From Mesorhizobium sp. WSM3859 (GTDB lineage Bacteria; Pseudomonadota; Alphaproteobacteria; Rhizobiales; Rhizobiaceae): 64,000 nt of DNA. Within the stretch, counting starts at the first letter, position 1. Each line of letters starts with the position of its first letter. Positions 17,788-26,970 of the stretch are shown piece after piece. The notes beneath the pieces are model-generated. The model had not been told where the DNA came from. It did no database searches and saw only the letters and a list, made by a program, of their open reading frames with translations. The position numbers and the translations under genes were made by a program. Location of the stretch: the NCBI RefSeq assembly GCF_002295065.1, contig NZ_NSGG01000008.1, forward strand, positions 234,185 through 298,184, read 5' to 3'.

Positions 17788-18567
17788 ATGGCTCTGCCAG
17801 ATTTCAGCATGCGCCAGCTTTTGGAAGCTGGTGTTCACTTCGGCCACCAGACCCATCGCTGGAACCCGAAGATGGCGCCCTACATCTATGGCGCCCGCAA
17901 CAACATCCACATCATCGACCTGTCGCAGACGGTGCCGCTGCTGCACCAGGCCCTGAAGCAGGTGTCCGACACCGTCGCCAAGGGCGGCCGCGTGCTGTTC
18001 GTCGGCACCAAGCGCCAGGCGTCCGATATCGTCGCCGACGCCGCGCAGCGTTCGGCTCAGTACTATGTCAACTCGCGTTGGCTGGGCGGCATGCTGACCA
18101 ACTGGAAGACGATCTCGAACTCGATCCAGCGCCTGCGCAAGCTCGACGAGACGCTGGCCGGCGAGGCCCAGGGCCTCACCAAGAAGGAGCGCCTGAACCT
18201 CGACCGCGAGCGCGAGAAGCTCAACAAGGCTCTCGGCGGCATCAAGGACATGGGCTCGACGCCGGACCTGATGTTCGTCATCGACACCAACAAGGAAGCG
18301 ATCGCCATCCTCGAGGCCAAGCGCCTCGGCATTCCGGTCGTGGCCATCATCGATTCGAACTGCGACCCGGACAAGATCGACTTCCCGATCCCCGGCAATG
18401 ACGACGCGGCCCGCGCCATCCAGCTCTATTGCGACCTGATCGCCAAGGCCGCCATCGACGGCATCGCCCGCCAGCAGGGTGCGCTCGGCGTCGACATCGG
18501 CGCTTCGGCCGAGGCTCCGGTCGAGCCGGCGCTCGACACCCCGGCCGCGGAAGCTCCGGAAGCTTGA
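17788..18567 (+). CDS. rpsB: 30S ribosomal protein S2
   Basis: A 259-residue small-subunit ribosomal protein. [35 protein letters not shown] at the start and the [27 protein letters not shown] and [13 protein letters not shown] blocks are unmistakable. The C-terminus ends in an Ala/Pro/Glu-rich tail common in alphaproteobacteria. A ribosome-binding site, GGAAAGGAA, lies just before ATG 17788. It heads the rpsB-tsf unit, and the 121-bp gap before tsf has no obvious terminator. Confidence 0.98.
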   Translation: MALPDFSMRQLLEAGVHFGHQTHRWNPKMAPYIYGARNNIHIIDLSQTVPLLHQALKQVSDTVAKGGRVLFVGTKRQASDIVADAAQRSAQYYVNSRWLGGMLTNWKTISNSIQRLRKLDETLAGEAQGLTKKERLNLDREREKLNKALGGIKDMGSTPDLMFVIDTNKEAIAILEAKRLGIPVVAIIDSNCDPDKIDFPIPGNDDAARAIQLYCDLIAKAAIDGIARQQGALGVDIGASAEAPVEPALDTPAAEAPEA

Positions 18568-18688
18568 TAAGGAAGGCCGGATCCCGGCCTTCATCTTTCC
18601 AATAAGTTGGCGCGCTAAAGCGCTTTTGCCGAGCGCATCACCCGAGTCCCGGTTGGTGCGTCGGCGCATTTGAAACAAAGAGGCGACA

Positions 18689-19609
18689 ATGACGATTTCG
18701 GCTGCACAGGTCAAAGAACTCCGCGACTTGACCGGCGCGGGCATGATGGACTGCAAGGCGGCGTTGAACGAGACCAACGGCGACATGGAAGCGGCCGTCG
18801 ACTGGCTGCGCAAGAAGGGCATCTCGAAGGCCGACAAGAAGGCCGGCCGCACCGCCGCCGAGGGCCTGATCGGCGTCGATTCCGGCGTTCGTGAAGCCGC
18901 GGTCGTCGAAGTCAATTCCGAGACCGACTTCGTTGCCCGCAATGCGGCCTTCCAGGAGATCGTCGCCAACGTCGCCAAGGTGGCGCTCGCCTGCGGCGCG
19001 ACCGAGGCGGTGGCTGCTGCCAAGTATCCGGGCTCCGACAAGTCGGTCACCGACACCATCAAGGACGCGGTCGGCACCATCGGCGAGAACATGGGCTTCC
19101 GCCGTTCGGCGAAGCTCACCGTGCCGCATGGCGCGGTGGCGACCTATGTCCACAACGCGGTTGCCGATGGCCTCGGCAAGCTCGGCGTGCTGGTGGCGAT
19201 CGAGACCACCGGCAACGAGCACGCCGCCAACGCCTTTGCCCGCCAGGTCGCGATGCATGTCGCCGCCAGCAACCCGGTCGCGCTGAGCGCCGAGGAAGTC
19301 GATCCGGCGCTGGTCGAGCGCGAGAAGGCGATCTTCTCCGACCAGGCGCGCCAGTCCGGCAAGCCGGAAGCGATTATCGAGAAGATGGTCGAGGGCCGCC
19401 TGCGCAAGTTCTATGAAGAGGTGGTGCTTTTGAAGCAGGCCTTCGTGCTCAATCCCGACATCACCGTCGAGAAGGCGCTGAAGGATGCCGAGAAGGAGAT
19501 CGGCGCTCCGGCCAAGATCACCGCCTATCTGCGTTACGCGCTGGGCGAGGGCATCGAGAAGGAAACAACCGATTTCGCGGCGGAAGTCGCGGCAGCGGTC
19601 AAGAAATAG
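18689..19609 (+). CDS. tsf: Translation elongation factor Ts
   Basis: A 306-residue guanine-nucleotide exchange factor for EF-Tu. The N-terminal UBA-like region has [37 protein letters not shown]. The core signature is [17 protein letters not shown] near residue 75, followed by two subdomains and a C-terminal helix. It belongs to the universally conserved rpsB-tsf pair. In related genomes pyrH and frr follow directly; here a three-gene cassette intervenes. Confidence 0.98.
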   Translation: MTISAAQVKELRDLTGAGMMDCKAALNETNGDMEAAVDWLRKKGISKADKKAGRTAAEGLIGVDSGVREAAVVEVNSETDFVARNAAFQEIVANVAKVALACGATEAVAAAKYPGSDKSVTDTIKDAVGTIGENMGFRRSAKLTVPHGAVATYVHNAVADGLGKLGVLVAIETTGNEHAANAFARQVAMHVAASNPVALSAEEVDPALVEREKAIFSDQARQSGKPEAIIEKMVEGRLRKFYEEVVLLKQAFVLNPDITVEKALKDAEKEIGAPAKITAYLRYALGEGIEKETTDFAAEVAAAVKK

Positions 19610-19660
19610 CTCCGATCCGGGGAGCGCGCGGCGCTTCCTTAAGGTGAAGAGCTCACGAGC

Positions 19661-20587
19661 TCAGGCAACTCGGCCGGGTGTCCGCATGGATGCCCGGCCG
19701 ATTTCTTGCGCGGTGTCGATAAAGGCCCTGAGCTTCGGCGCCATCGAAGCGCGGCGCGGGAAATAGAGGAAGAGGCCTGGCTCCTCGATCGCCGTCTGCG
19801 GCAGGATGTGGACGAGGCGGCCGGCGGCAAGGTCGGCACGCACCAGCGGCTCGAAGACGTAGGCGAGCCCGACGCCGGCCAGCGCCAGATCGATGGCGCC
19901 AAGCGAATCCGTGACGATGGCCGTGCCGCGCGTTTCGACAACGACATCCTTGCCTTTGTCGTTCAGGTCCCAGCGGTAAAGTGCGCCGGATCGGACCAGC
20001 CGGTAGCCGATGCAGTTGTGATTGGCGAGATCGGTCACGTTGCGCGGACGGCCGTGCTTTCCGACATAGGCGGGAGAGGCGACGATCACGGCTTTGAACG
20101 GCGGTGTCATCCTGACGGTGACCATGTCCTGCGCGATCATCTCGCCCAGCCGGATGCCGGCATCGAAACCTTCGCCGACAATATCGATAAGTCCCTGGTC
20201 GGCAATGATCTCGACCGTCACGTCGGGGTAGCGTTCTGCCATGGCCGCGACCACCGGCGTCACCGCCAGGGGGATCGCTATGTTGGAGGCGTTGATCCTG
20301 AGCAGGCCAGCCGGCCTTCCCTTCACGCCGCGGATGCGGTCCATCCGCTCGGCAATGTCCTGGAGCGCTGGGACCGCGGTCTCCACCAGCGCTTTGCCGG
20401 CCTCGGTCAGCGAGACGCTGCGTGTCGTGCGGGCAAAGAGCGGCTGGCCGATGCGCTCTTCCACCAGCCGCACCGCATGGCTCACGGCGGATGGGCTCAT
20501 GCCGAGCTCAGCCGCGGCAAGCGCAAAGCCGCCGCGCCGTGCCACGGCGACGACGACCGGCAAATGTGTGAGCAAATCGCGATCCAT
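19661..20587 (-). CDS. LysR family transcriptional regulator
   Basis: A 308-residue LTTR. The N-terminal winged helix-turn-helix reads HLPVVVAVARRGGFALAAAELGMSPSAVSHAVRLVEERIGQPLFARTTRSVSLTEAG (about residues 6-63), followed by a periplasmic-binding-like effector domain. It is divergent from the SnoaL-like / aldo-keto reductase pair, the usual arrangement for an LTTR controlling adjacent genes. Its start codon lies within a perfect palindrome, CCATTCATGAATGG (20584-20597), which suggests autoregulation. The effector is unknown. Confidence 0.93.
   Translation of the reverse strand: MDRDLLTHLPVVVAVARRGGFALAAAELGMSPSAVSHAVRLVEERIGQPLFARTTRSVSLTEAGKALVETAVPALQDIAERMDRIRGVKGRPAGLLRINASNIAIPLAVTPVVAAMAERYPDVTVEIIADQGLIDIVGEGFDAGIRLGEMIAQDMVTVRMTPPFKAVIVASPAYVGKHGRPRNVTDLANHNCIGYRLVRSGALYRWDLNDKGKDVVVETRGTAIVTDSLGAIDLALAGVGLAYVFEPLVRADLAAGRLVHILPQTAIEEPGLFLYFPRRASMAPKLRAFIDTAQEIGRASMRTPGRVA
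19671..19708 (+). terminator. Possible terminator of tsf inside the LysR 3' end
   Basis: CGGCCGGG (19671-19678) and CCCGGCCG (19693-19700) form a perfect 8-bp GC stem with a 14-nt loop. A T-containing stretch (ATTTCTT) follows on the plus strand. The hairpin sits inside the last codons of the convergent LysR gene. Confidence 0.4.
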
Positions 20588-20597
20588 TCATGAATGG
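20584..20597. promoter_or_regulatory. Palindrome covering the LysR start codon
   Basis: CCATTCATGAATGG is a perfect 14-bp palindrome containing the LysR ATG (complement of 20585-20587). It faces the divergent SnoaL-like gene 105 bp away. It could be an autoregulatory operator, but a chance palindrome is possible. Confidence 0.35.
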
Positions 20598-20701
20598 TAT
20601 CGCATGGTCTTTGCAAACAATGCAATCTTATCGTTGCCTGCAGGCTGGTCCACATTCTCCTCGAAACATCGGCGGCGGGCTGATGCTCAAGGAGAGACGA
20701 A

Positions 20702-21229
20702 ATGAACACGTTGAGACATGTAACCTTTGCAGCGGGCGTGGCATTGGCGCCGGTCGATGCCGGCGGCGCCGAACTGGCCGGTTGGCAGGCGCTTGCCGAC
20801 GAGCGCGCGGTGATCCGCATCGCCGACGCCATCGACCGGGCGGTGGATGCACAGGACTGGAAGCTCGCCCGCAGCTATTTCGCCGATCGCGTCACCGCCG
20901 ATTTCAGCAGCCTGTCTGGTCAGCCCGCGGCCAATATCGCGTCCGACGACCTGATCGGCGCCTGGGCGGGCAACCTCAAGGGCAGCAAGACCAGCCTGCA
21001 TTTGCGCACCAACCATCAGGTCGTGCTCGAGGCCAATGCCGCGACCGTTCATTCCAATGGCTATGCCTGGAACCGCATGGAAGGCAATGGCGACCCGCTC
21101 TGGGAGGTCTGGGGCACCTATGAGCACCATCTGTCGCGCTCGGCCGCCGGCTGGAAAGTCGATGGCTTCACCTTCCGCATGACGCATGAGCGCGGCAACC
21201 CCTGGATCAAGGCGACGCCTGGCCAGTAA
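20702..21229 (+). CDS. SnoaL-like / nuclear transport factor 2 family protein, exported
   Basis: A 175-residue protein with a short hydrophobic N-terminus (RHVTFAAGVALAPVDAGGAEL) resembling a signal peptide. An NTF2-like fold of the SnoaL type follows: RAVIRIADAIDRAVDAQDWKLARSYFADRVTADFSSL, then HLRTNHQVVLE and WGTYEHHLSRSAAGWKVDGFTF. Many members are small hydrolases, isomerases or ligand-binding proteins. The fold is recognisable but no reaction can be given. An AGGAG motif at 20690-20694 precedes the ATG. It is 35 bp upstream of the aldo/keto reductase. Confidence 0.8.
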   Translation: MNTLRHVTFAAGVALAPVDAGGAELAGWQALADERAVIRIADAIDRAVDAQDWKLARSYFADRVTADFSSLSGQPAANIASDDLIGAWAGNLKGSKTSLHLRTNHQVVLEANAATVHSNGYAWNRMEGNGDPLWEVWGTYEHHLSRSAAGWKVDGFTFRMTHERGNPWIKATPGQ

Positions 21230-21264
21230 CACGGAGCCGCCATCGGACAAGGATCGGAAGCACC

Positions 21265-22374
21265 ATGAGCATGACCTATTACACCCTTGGCAACACCGGG
21301 TTGCGCGTCAGCCGGCTGGCGCTCGGCACCATGACCTTCGGCACCGAGTGGGGCTGGGGCGCGGACAGGGACACCGCCCGCGCCATATTCGACGCCTATG
21401 TCGAGGCAGGCGGCAACTTCATCGACACCGCCGATCTCTATACCGGCGGCACGGCCGAAACTTGGCTCGGCGAGTTCGTCGCCGAGCATGGCCTTCGCGA
21501 CAAGGCGGTGATCGCCACCAAATTCACCTTCAACGCGGAACCAGGCAACCCAAATGCCGGCGGTAATGGCCGCAAGAACATCATGCGCGCGGTGGATGCC
21601 TCGTTGAAGCGGCTCGGCACCGACTATATCGACCTTTACCTTCTGCATGTCTGGGACAGGATCACCCCGGCCGAGGAGGTGCTTCGTACGTTGGACGATC
21701 TCGTACGCGCCGGCAAGGTGCGCCATATCGGCCTTTCCGACGTGCCGGCCTGGTATGCCGGCCGCGCCCAGGCGATCGCCGAACTGCGCGGCTATGAGCC
21801 GGTCTCGGCGCTGCAGCTCGAATACTCGCTCGCCGAGCGCGCGATCGAACATGAATATGTGCCTTTCGCCACCCGTCATGGCGCGGGCATCATGGTGTGG
21901 AGCCCTTTAGCCAGCGGCCTGCTCAGCGGAAAATACAAACCGACACAGGACGGTAATGCCGGGCGGCTCGACGGCTTCCGCAACACCACGCATCCCGGCT
22001 TCCAGAAGTTCAGCGACCGCAACTGGGCGATCGTGGCGGAGCTCGAGAAGGTGGCGGCCGAGCTCGGCCGCAGCATGGCGCAGGTCGCGCTCAACTGGGT
22101 GGCGACGCGGCCCGGCGTCGCCTCCGTCATCCTCGGAGCGACCAAGCTCGCCCAGATCGAGGACAATCTTGGCGCGCTCGATTTTTCGATCCCCGCAGGG
22201 CTTCGCGCGCGGCTGGAAAAGGTCAGCGCCACGCCGGCGCCGTTCCCGCATTCCTATTTCGGCTCCGAGATCCAGGTGCGGGTGACCGGCGGCGCGGTCA
22301 CCGGCGACAAGCCGGCCGGCTATTCGCCCGCGGTCATGATCGAAGGGGAAGCGGTCAGCATCTCAAGCGACTGA
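21265..22374 (+). CDS. Aldo/keto reductase
   Basis: A 369-residue NAD(P)H-dependent oxidoreductase with the AKR (beta/alpha)8 barrel. The catalytic tetrad is visible: Asp54 and Tyr59 in NFIDTADLYTGG, Lys86 in VIATKFTF and His128 in YLLHVWD. The C-terminal SPLASGLLSGKY and the NADP-binding VILGATKLAQIEDNLGAL segments are typical. With the SnoaL-like gene upstream and a divergent LysR it forms a small regulated cassette, perhaps for detoxification or catabolism of a carbonyl compound. The substrate is unknown. Confidence 0.94.
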   Translation: MSMTYYTLGNTGLRVSRLALGTMTFGTEWGWGADRDTARAIFDAYVEAGGNFIDTADLYTGGTAETWLGEFVAEHGLRDKAVIATKFTFNAEPGNPNAGGNGRKNIMRAVDASLKRLGTDYIDLYLLHVWDRITPAEEVLRTLDDLVRAGKVRHIGLSDVPAWYAGRAQAIAELRGYEPVSALQLEYSLAERAIEHEYVPFATRHGAGIMVWSPLASGLLSGKYKPTQDGNAGRLDGFRNTTHPGFQKFSDRNWAIVAELEKVAAELGRSMAQVALNWVATRPGVASVILGATKLAQIEDNLGALDFSIPAGLRARLEKVSATPAPFPHSYFGSEIQVRVTGGAVTGDKPAGYSPAVMIEGEAVSISSD

Positions 22375-22435
22375 TTGAAAAAGGGCAAAGATCAAAAGAC
22401 GGCAACTGACCGAAAAAGCCTGGGATTTTGCACGA

Positions 22436-22466
22436 GGGCGCGGCGTGACATCGCCGCGCCCTTCGT
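22436..22466 (+). terminator. Strong hairpin between the reductase and pyrH
   Basis: GGGCGCGGCG, loop TGACAT, CGCCGCGCCC gives a perfect 10-bp GC stem. Only a weak T-rich tract (TTCGTGT) follows. It probably insulates the cassette from pyrH. Confidence 0.6.
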
Positions 22467-22558
22467 GTATCGGGTCAGCCAGTCATGACAGCATCGCCAG
22501 GTGAAGCGGGGGCGGTTTTGCCTCCAAAATTGCCGCGCCGAGATTTTCGAGGATCAAG

Positions 22559-23281
22559 ATGATGGATAAGCCCCTCTATCGACGTGTCGTGCTGAAAGCT
22601 TCCGGCGAAGCGTTGATGGGCGAGCAGCATTTCGGCATCGACGTCTCGGTGGTCGACCGCATCGCCGCCGACATCGCCGAGGCGCGCGCGCTGGGCGTGG
22701 AAGTGGGCGTCGTCATCGGCGGCGGCAATATTTTTCGTGGCGTCGCCGTCGCCTCCAAGGGCGGCGACCGCGTCACCGGCGACCACATGGGCATGCTCGC
22801 CACCGTCATCAACTCGCTGGCGCTGCGCACCTCGCTGAACAAGATCGGCGTCGACGCCGTCGTGCTGTCGGCGATCGCCATGCCGGAGCTCTGCGAGAGC
22901 TTTTCCCAGCGCCAGGCGACCGCCTATATGAACCAAGGCAAGGTCGTCATCTTCGCCGGCGGTACCGGCAATCCGTTCTTCACCACCGATTCGGCCGCCG
23001 CGCTTCGCGCCGCCGAGATCGGTGCGGATGCGCTGTTCAAGGGCACGCAGGTCGACGGCGTCTATTCGGCCGATCCCAAGAAGGACCCGAATGCGGTCCG
23101 CTTCGACCGCATCAGCCATGCCGAAGTCATCAAACGCGGGCTTGCGATCATGGATACGGCAGCGATTGCACTTGCGCGCGAAAACAACATTCCGATAATC
23201 GTCTATTCGATCCACGAAAAAGGTGGTTTCGGCGATATTCTGAGGGGCGGCGGCCACTGCACGGTCGTCACGGACAAGTAG
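22559..23281 (+). CDS. pyrH: UMP kinase
   Basis: A 240-residue amino-acid-kinase-fold enzyme that phosphorylates UMP to UDP, feeding RNA, sugar-nucleotide and CTP synthesis. Recognisable blocks are [14 protein letters not shown] (residues 8-21), [26 protein letters not shown], and the [21 protein letters not shown] loop. Start is ATG 22559 or the adjacent ATG 22562, behind GAGGAT. It is the first gene of the long pyrH-frr-uppS-cdsA-rseP-bamA-lpx run. Confidence 0.97.
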   Translation: MMDKPLYRRVVLKASGEALMGEQHFGIDVSVVDRIAADIAEARALGVEVGVVIGGGNIFRGVAVASKGGDRVTGDHMGMLATVINSLALRTSLNKIGVDAVVLSAIAMPELCESFSQRQATAYMNQGKVVIFAGGTGNPFFTTDSAAALRAAEIGADALFKGTQVDGVYSADPKKDPNAVRFDRISHAEVIKRGLAIMDTAAIALARENNIPIIVYSIHEKGGFGDILRGGGHCTVVTDK

Positions 23282-23370
23282 CAGGCGCCCGGATCCGTCA
23301 AACGATTGCGGAACCGCCGACGAATAACGACAGAAGCAGTGAACCCGGCGAACGGGTCGAGGAGATGATC

Positions 23371-23925
23371 ATGAGTGGCGAGTACGAAGATCTGAAGCGA
23401 CGCATGGACGGAGCGATCGCCGCATTCAAGCACGACCTGGCTTCGCTACGCACCGGCCGGGCCTCCAGCAACCTGCTCGACGCCGTCCAGGTGCAGGCCT
23501 ACGGCACGGCGATGCCGATCAACCAGGTGGCCAACGTGTCCGTGCCGGAGCCGCGCATGATTTCGGTGTCGGTCTGGGACAAGTCGATGGTCAGCGCGGT
23601 GGACCGCGCCATCCGCGAGGCCAATCTGGGATTCAACCCGATCGTAGACGGCACCACGCTTCGGATTCCGCTGCCAGAGCTCAACGAGCAGCGCCGCAAG
23701 GAACTGGTCAAGATCTCGCATGGTTACGCCGAGAACGCGCGCGTCGCGGTGCGCCATGTCCGCCGCGACGGCATGGATTTCCTCAAGAAGGCTGAGAAGG
23801 ACGGCACCATCAGCGAGGACGACCAGCGCAAACGCTCCGACCAGGTTCAGAAGCTGACCGACGAGATGATCAGCACGATCGATCACCTGCTTTCCGATAA
23901 GGAAGCTGAAATCATGCAGGTTTAG
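23371..23925 (+). CDS. frr: Ribosome recycling factor
   Basis: A 184-residue factor that, with EF-G, splits post-termination ribosomes. [31 protein letters not shown] at the start and the [22 protein letters not shown] block are diagnostic. GAGGAG (23359-23364) is six bases from ATG 23371, so this start is preferred over the in-frame ATG at 23365, which abuts the Shine-Dalgarno. It lies 89 bp after pyrH and 31 bp before uppS. Confidence 0.97.
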   Translation: MSGEYEDLKRRMDGAIAAFKHDLASLRTGRASSNLLDAVQVQAYGTAMPINQVANVSVPEPRMISVSVWDKSMVSAVDRAIREANLGFNPIVDGTTLRIPLPELNEQRRKELVKISHGYAENARVAVRHVRRDGMDFLKKAEKDGTISEDDQRKRSDQVQKLTDEMISTIDHLLSDKEAEIMQV

Positions 23926-23956
23926 GGTCGGGTTTTCCGGCTCGAAAGCGAGATTA

Positions 23957-24676
23957 ATGGCAACGCCCGCGCATGTCGCGATCATCATGGATGGAAACGG
24001 ACGCTGGGCCAAGGCGCGCGGCCTGCCGCGCCTTGCCGGGCATCGCGCCGGCGTCGAGGCCCTGCGCAAGACGGTGCGCGCCGCACCGGAGCTCGGCATT
24101 TCCTATCTGACGGTCTACGCCTTTTCCTCGGAGAACTGGTCGCGGCCGAAATCCGAGGTCAGCGACCTCATGGGTCTGTTGAAGCTGTTCATCCGCCGCG
24201 ATCTTGCCGAACTGCATCAGAACGGGGTGCGGGTGAGGATAATTGGCGACAAGCAAGGGCTGCAGCCTGACATCAGGGGCCTGCTGCAAGAGGCCGAATC
24301 GCTGACCGCCGGCAATGAGGCGCTGACGTTGGTGATCGCCTTCAACTATGGCGGCCGCGACGAGATCGTGCGTACCGCCCGCAAGCTGGCAGAAGCTGTC
24401 GCGCGCGGCGACATGGCAAGCGAGGCGATCACGGCGGAGAGTTTCGCGGCGTCGCTCGACACAAAGGACATTCCCGATCCCGAACTGGTGATCAGGACCA
24501 GCGGCGAGCTCAGGTTGTCGAACTTCCTCCTGTGGCAGGCCGCCTATAGCGAGCTCGTCTTCCTGCCTTGCTACTGGCCGGATTTCAGTCGCGAACATCT
24601 CGCCGATGCCTTGCGCGACTTTGCCGGCCGCGAACGGCGCTTCGGCGGGCTTGCCGCCCGCGATGTCGCGCTTTAG
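23957..24676 (+). CDS. uppS: Undecaprenyl diphosphate synthase (cis-prenyltransferase)
   Basis: A 239-residue enzyme making the C55 lipid carrier for peptidoglycan and O-antigen by successive cis additions of isopentenyl diphosphate. The catalytic Asp12 is in [26 protein letters not shown], the [11 protein letters not shown] block and the C-terminal [24 protein letters not shown] signature follow. It lies 12 bp upstream of cdsA, within the phospholipid/lipid A operon. Confidence 0.97.
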   Translation: MATPAHVAIIMDGNGRWAKARGLPRLAGHRAGVEALRKTVRAAPELGISYLTVYAFSSENWSRPKSEVSDLMGLLKLFIRRDLAELHQNGVRVRIIGDKQGLQPDIRGLLQEAESLTAGNEALTLVIAFNYGGRDEIVRTARKLAEAVARGDMASEAITAESFAASLDTKDIPDPELVIRTSGELRLSNFLLWQAAYSELVFLPCYWPDFSREHLADALRDFAGRERRFGGLAARDVAL

Positions 24677-24688
24677 GCGCCGCTACGC

Positions 24689-25504
24689 ATGAGCAACCTC
24701 CAGCAGCGCGTCATCTCGGCAATCGTGATGGCGGCGCTGACGCTTGTGCTTACCTGGCTCGGCGGATTGCCGTTCCGGCTGTTCTGCGCGGGAATCACGG
24801 CGCTGATCTTCTATGAATGGACGCGCATGGCGCGTCCCGGGAATGGCGCGGCGCTCGGCTTCCTGCCGGAGGCGCTGATTTTGGTCTTCATCGGCGCGCT
24901 GATTGCCGGCGTTCCGGCCTTATGGCTGCTGCTCCTCGTCGTGATCCTTGTGGCGGTCACGGCCACTGCCGCCCGGATCAGGGGGGCTGCCCAGTGGGAA
25001 GCTTCCGGAGTGGCTTATGCGGCTCTTTCCGGCTTTTCGCTCGCCTATCTGCGCGACGGCAGCCATTCCGGCCTGATAGCGATTCTCTTCCTTTTCGCCG
25101 TGGTTTGGGCGACCGATATTGCGGCCTATTTCGTTGGCCGCGCGGTCGGCGGCCCGAAACTTGCGCCGTCGATTTCGCCCGGCAAGACGCAGAGCGGCGC
25201 GCTTGGCGGTGCCGTCGGAGGGGTTGCCGCCGGACTGCTGCTGGCAATTGCAGCCGGCGCCGGCGATCTCGTCCAGCTTGGCCTCGCCGCGCTGGCGCTC
25301 TCAATCGTTTCCCAGATCGGCGATCTGTTCGAATCCTGGGTCAAGCGCCGGCACGGTGCCAAGGATTCGAGCAACCTCATTCCCGGTCATGGCGGCATCA
25401 TGGACCGGGTCGACGGGCTTGTCGCGGCCGCGTTCGCGCTGTACGTCATTGGTTGGGTCGCGGCGGGCGCCGAGCATCCGGCATTGGGGCTGTTTCCGAA
25501 CTGA
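24689..25504 (+). CDS. cdsA: Phosphatidate cytidylyltransferase
   Basis: A 271-residue inner-membrane enzyme with about seven helices that makes CDP-diacylglycerol from CTP and phosphatidic acid. The CDS signature near the C-terminus is present: SQIGDLFESWVKRRHGAKDSSNLIPGHGGIMDRVDGL. The metal-binding Asp lies in WATDIAAYFVGR. In many bacteria dxr follows; here rseP comes next after 105 bp with no room for dxr. Confidence 0.96.
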   Translation: MSNLQQRVISAIVMAALTLVLTWLGGLPFRLFCAGITALIFYEWTRMARPGNGAALGFLPEALILVFIGALIAGVPALWLLLLVVILVAVTATAARIRGAAQWEASGVAYAALSGFSLAYLRDGSHSGLIAILFLFAVVWATDIAAYFVGRAVGGPKLAPSISPGKTQSGALGGAVGGVAAGLLLAIAAGAGDLVQLGLAALALSIVSQIGDLFESWVKRRHGAKDSSNLIPGHGGIMDRVDGLVAAAFALYVIGWVAAGAEHPALGLFPN

Positions 25505-25598
25505 ACGACGATACGGTCAAGGCGAAAAATGGCGCGCGCCACGGTTTCGCCCGGATTGATGCCACAGTCGCGGCGGAGTGTCGTGTGCGGGCGAATTT

Positions 25599-25612
25599 GA
25601 GGGCATGACTTG
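25599..25612 (+). promoter_or_regulatory. Ribosome-binding site and TTG start of rseP
   Basis: GAGGG (25599-25603) is followed six bases later by TTG (25610-25612). An in-frame TGA at 25598-25600 closes the frame directly upstream. The nearby ATG at 25605 is out of frame and stops at once, so TTG is the only start that keeps the N-terminal helix. Confidence 0.75.
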
Positions 25613-26752
25613 AACGACATTTTTCACGCGGTCTTCAGCACGCAAGGCTTCGTCCTTGGCACGCTCGTGCCGTTTCTGTTCGTGCTGACCGTCGTCGTGT
25701 TCGTCCACGAGATGGGCCACTATCTCATCGGCCGCTGGTGCGGCATCGGCGTGAAGGCCTTTTCCATTGGTTTCGGCCCCGAGCTCGTCGGCTTTAACGA
25801 TCGCCACGGGACGCGCTGGAAGCTTTGCGCCATTCCGCTCGGCGGCTACGTCAAATTCGTCGGCGACATGAATGCGACGTCGAGCCAGCCGAGCGCCGAA
25901 GAGATCGAATCGCTGACCGACGCCGAGCGCGAGGTCGCCTTCCACACGCAGCCCATATGGAAGCGCGCCGCCACCGTCGTTGCGGGGCCGCTGTTCAATT
26001 TCCTGCTGACGATCGCCGTGTTTGCGGTGCTGTTTTCCCTCTATGGCCGTCCGGTTCTGGAACCTACGGTGGCCCAGGTCACCGCGGGCAGTCCGGCTGA
26101 GAAAGCCGGAATCCTGCCCGGCGACCGATTCGTCAAAGTCGACGGCAGCAAGGTGGAGACCTTCGCCGATGTGCAGCGCCTGGTTTCAGGCAGGGCAGGC
26201 GATGCCATCACCTTCACCATGCTGCGCGACGGCAAGGAAATCGCCGTCACGGCGACACCGGAGCCCATGGAGCAGCAGGATGCGCTGGGCAACAAGGTCA
26301 AGGTCGCGGTTATCGGCGTCGTCAACAATGCCGAACTCGGCCAGCCACGTTTGATCTCCTATACGCCGGCCGGCGCCGTGGTGGCGGCGGTCGAGGAAAC
26401 CGGCCATGTGATCGAGCGCACCGGTCAGTTCCTGCAGCGCTTTGCGCTTGGACGCGAGGACAAATGCCAGTTGGGCGGCCCGATCAAGATCGCCAAGATG
26501 TCCGGTCAGGCGGCAAAGCTGGGCTTCGAGTGGCTGGTGCAGCTTGTTGCATTTCTGTCAGTCGGGATAGGATTTCTCAATCTCCTGCCGATTCCCCCCC
26601 TCGACGGCGGCCACCTGTTGTTCTACGGCGTGGAGGCCGTCATAAGGCGGCCCGTTTCGGAGCGAATGATGGAGATGGCCTATCGGACAGGGCTGTTCCT
26701 GGTGCTCGGCTTCATGGGCTTCGTTTTTTGGAATGATCTGTTTGGGTGCTGA
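25610..26752 (+). CDS. rseP: RIP metalloprotease RseP (site-2 protease)
   Basis: A 380-residue intramembrane zinc protease. The zinc motif HEMGH (His33, Glu34, His37) lies in the first membrane helix. A periplasmic PDZ domain (about residues 125-205: LEPTVAQVTAGSPAEKAGILPGDRFVKVDG) follows. The C-terminal LLPIPPLDGGHLLFYGVEAV supplies the third zinc ligand, Asp. RseP-type enzymes cleave anti-sigma factors and remnant signal peptides; MmpA is the Caulobacter relative. Translation starts with TTG. The gene is directly upstream of bamA, as in many proteobacteria. Confidence 0.95.
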   Translation: MNDIFHAVFSTQGFVLGTLVPFLFVLTVVVFVHEMGHYLIGRWCGIGVKAFSIGFGPELVGFNDRHGTRWKLCAIPLGGYVKFVGDMNATSSQPSAEEIESLTDAEREVAFHTQPIWKRAATVVAGPLFNFLLTIAVFAVLFSLYGRPVLEPTVAQVTAGSPAEKAGILPGDRFVKVDGSKVETFADVQRLVSGRAGDAITFTMLRDGKEIAVTATPEPMEQQDALGNKVKVAVIGVVNNAELGQPRLISYTPAGAVVAAVEETGHVIERTGQFLQRFALGREDKCQLGGPIKIAKMSGQAAKLGFEWLVQLVAFLSVGIGFLNLLPIPPLDGGHLLFYGVEAVIRRPVSERMMEMAYRTGLFLVLGFMGFVFWNDLFGC

Positions 26753-26842
26753 AATCATGAAGAAATTTGGCTTCAGCCCCGCCCATATTGAGATGCCGTT
26801 TACCATGCGTGGGGATATGCGTGACGCGAAAGCCACGCGGTA

Positions 26843-26914
26843 CGGTTAAGTAAATACAAATTAACCGGGAGCCTTGCGTGTAGGGAAAATCCGGTTAATA
26901 CGGTAAGGGAAAAT
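26843..26914 (+). promoter_or_regulatory. Putative regulatory/promoter region of bamA with repeated motifs
   Basis: CGGTTAA (26843-26849) and TTAACCG (26861-26867) form an inverted repeat with an 11-bp spacer. A third CGGTTAA is at 26892-26898. AGGGAAAAT occurs twice (26882-26890 and 26906-26914), 24 bp apart. TTGCGT (26874-26879) and TAATAC (26896-26901), spaced 16 bp, could be -35/-10. The TTAACC half-sites recall CtrA-type boxes but do not match the TTAA-N7-TTAA spacing. Confidence 0.4.
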
Positions 26915-26970
26915 ACCGCACGTCCGGTTTTCTCGCCGTGGGGACTACGAGAAAAAGGTACAAAAGCCCG

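Noticed and set aside
26843..26867. CtrA box upstream of bamA
   Set aside because: The TTAA half-sites are 11 bp apart rather than the 7 bp of the TTAA-N7-TTAA consensus. Kept only as an unassigned inverted repeat.
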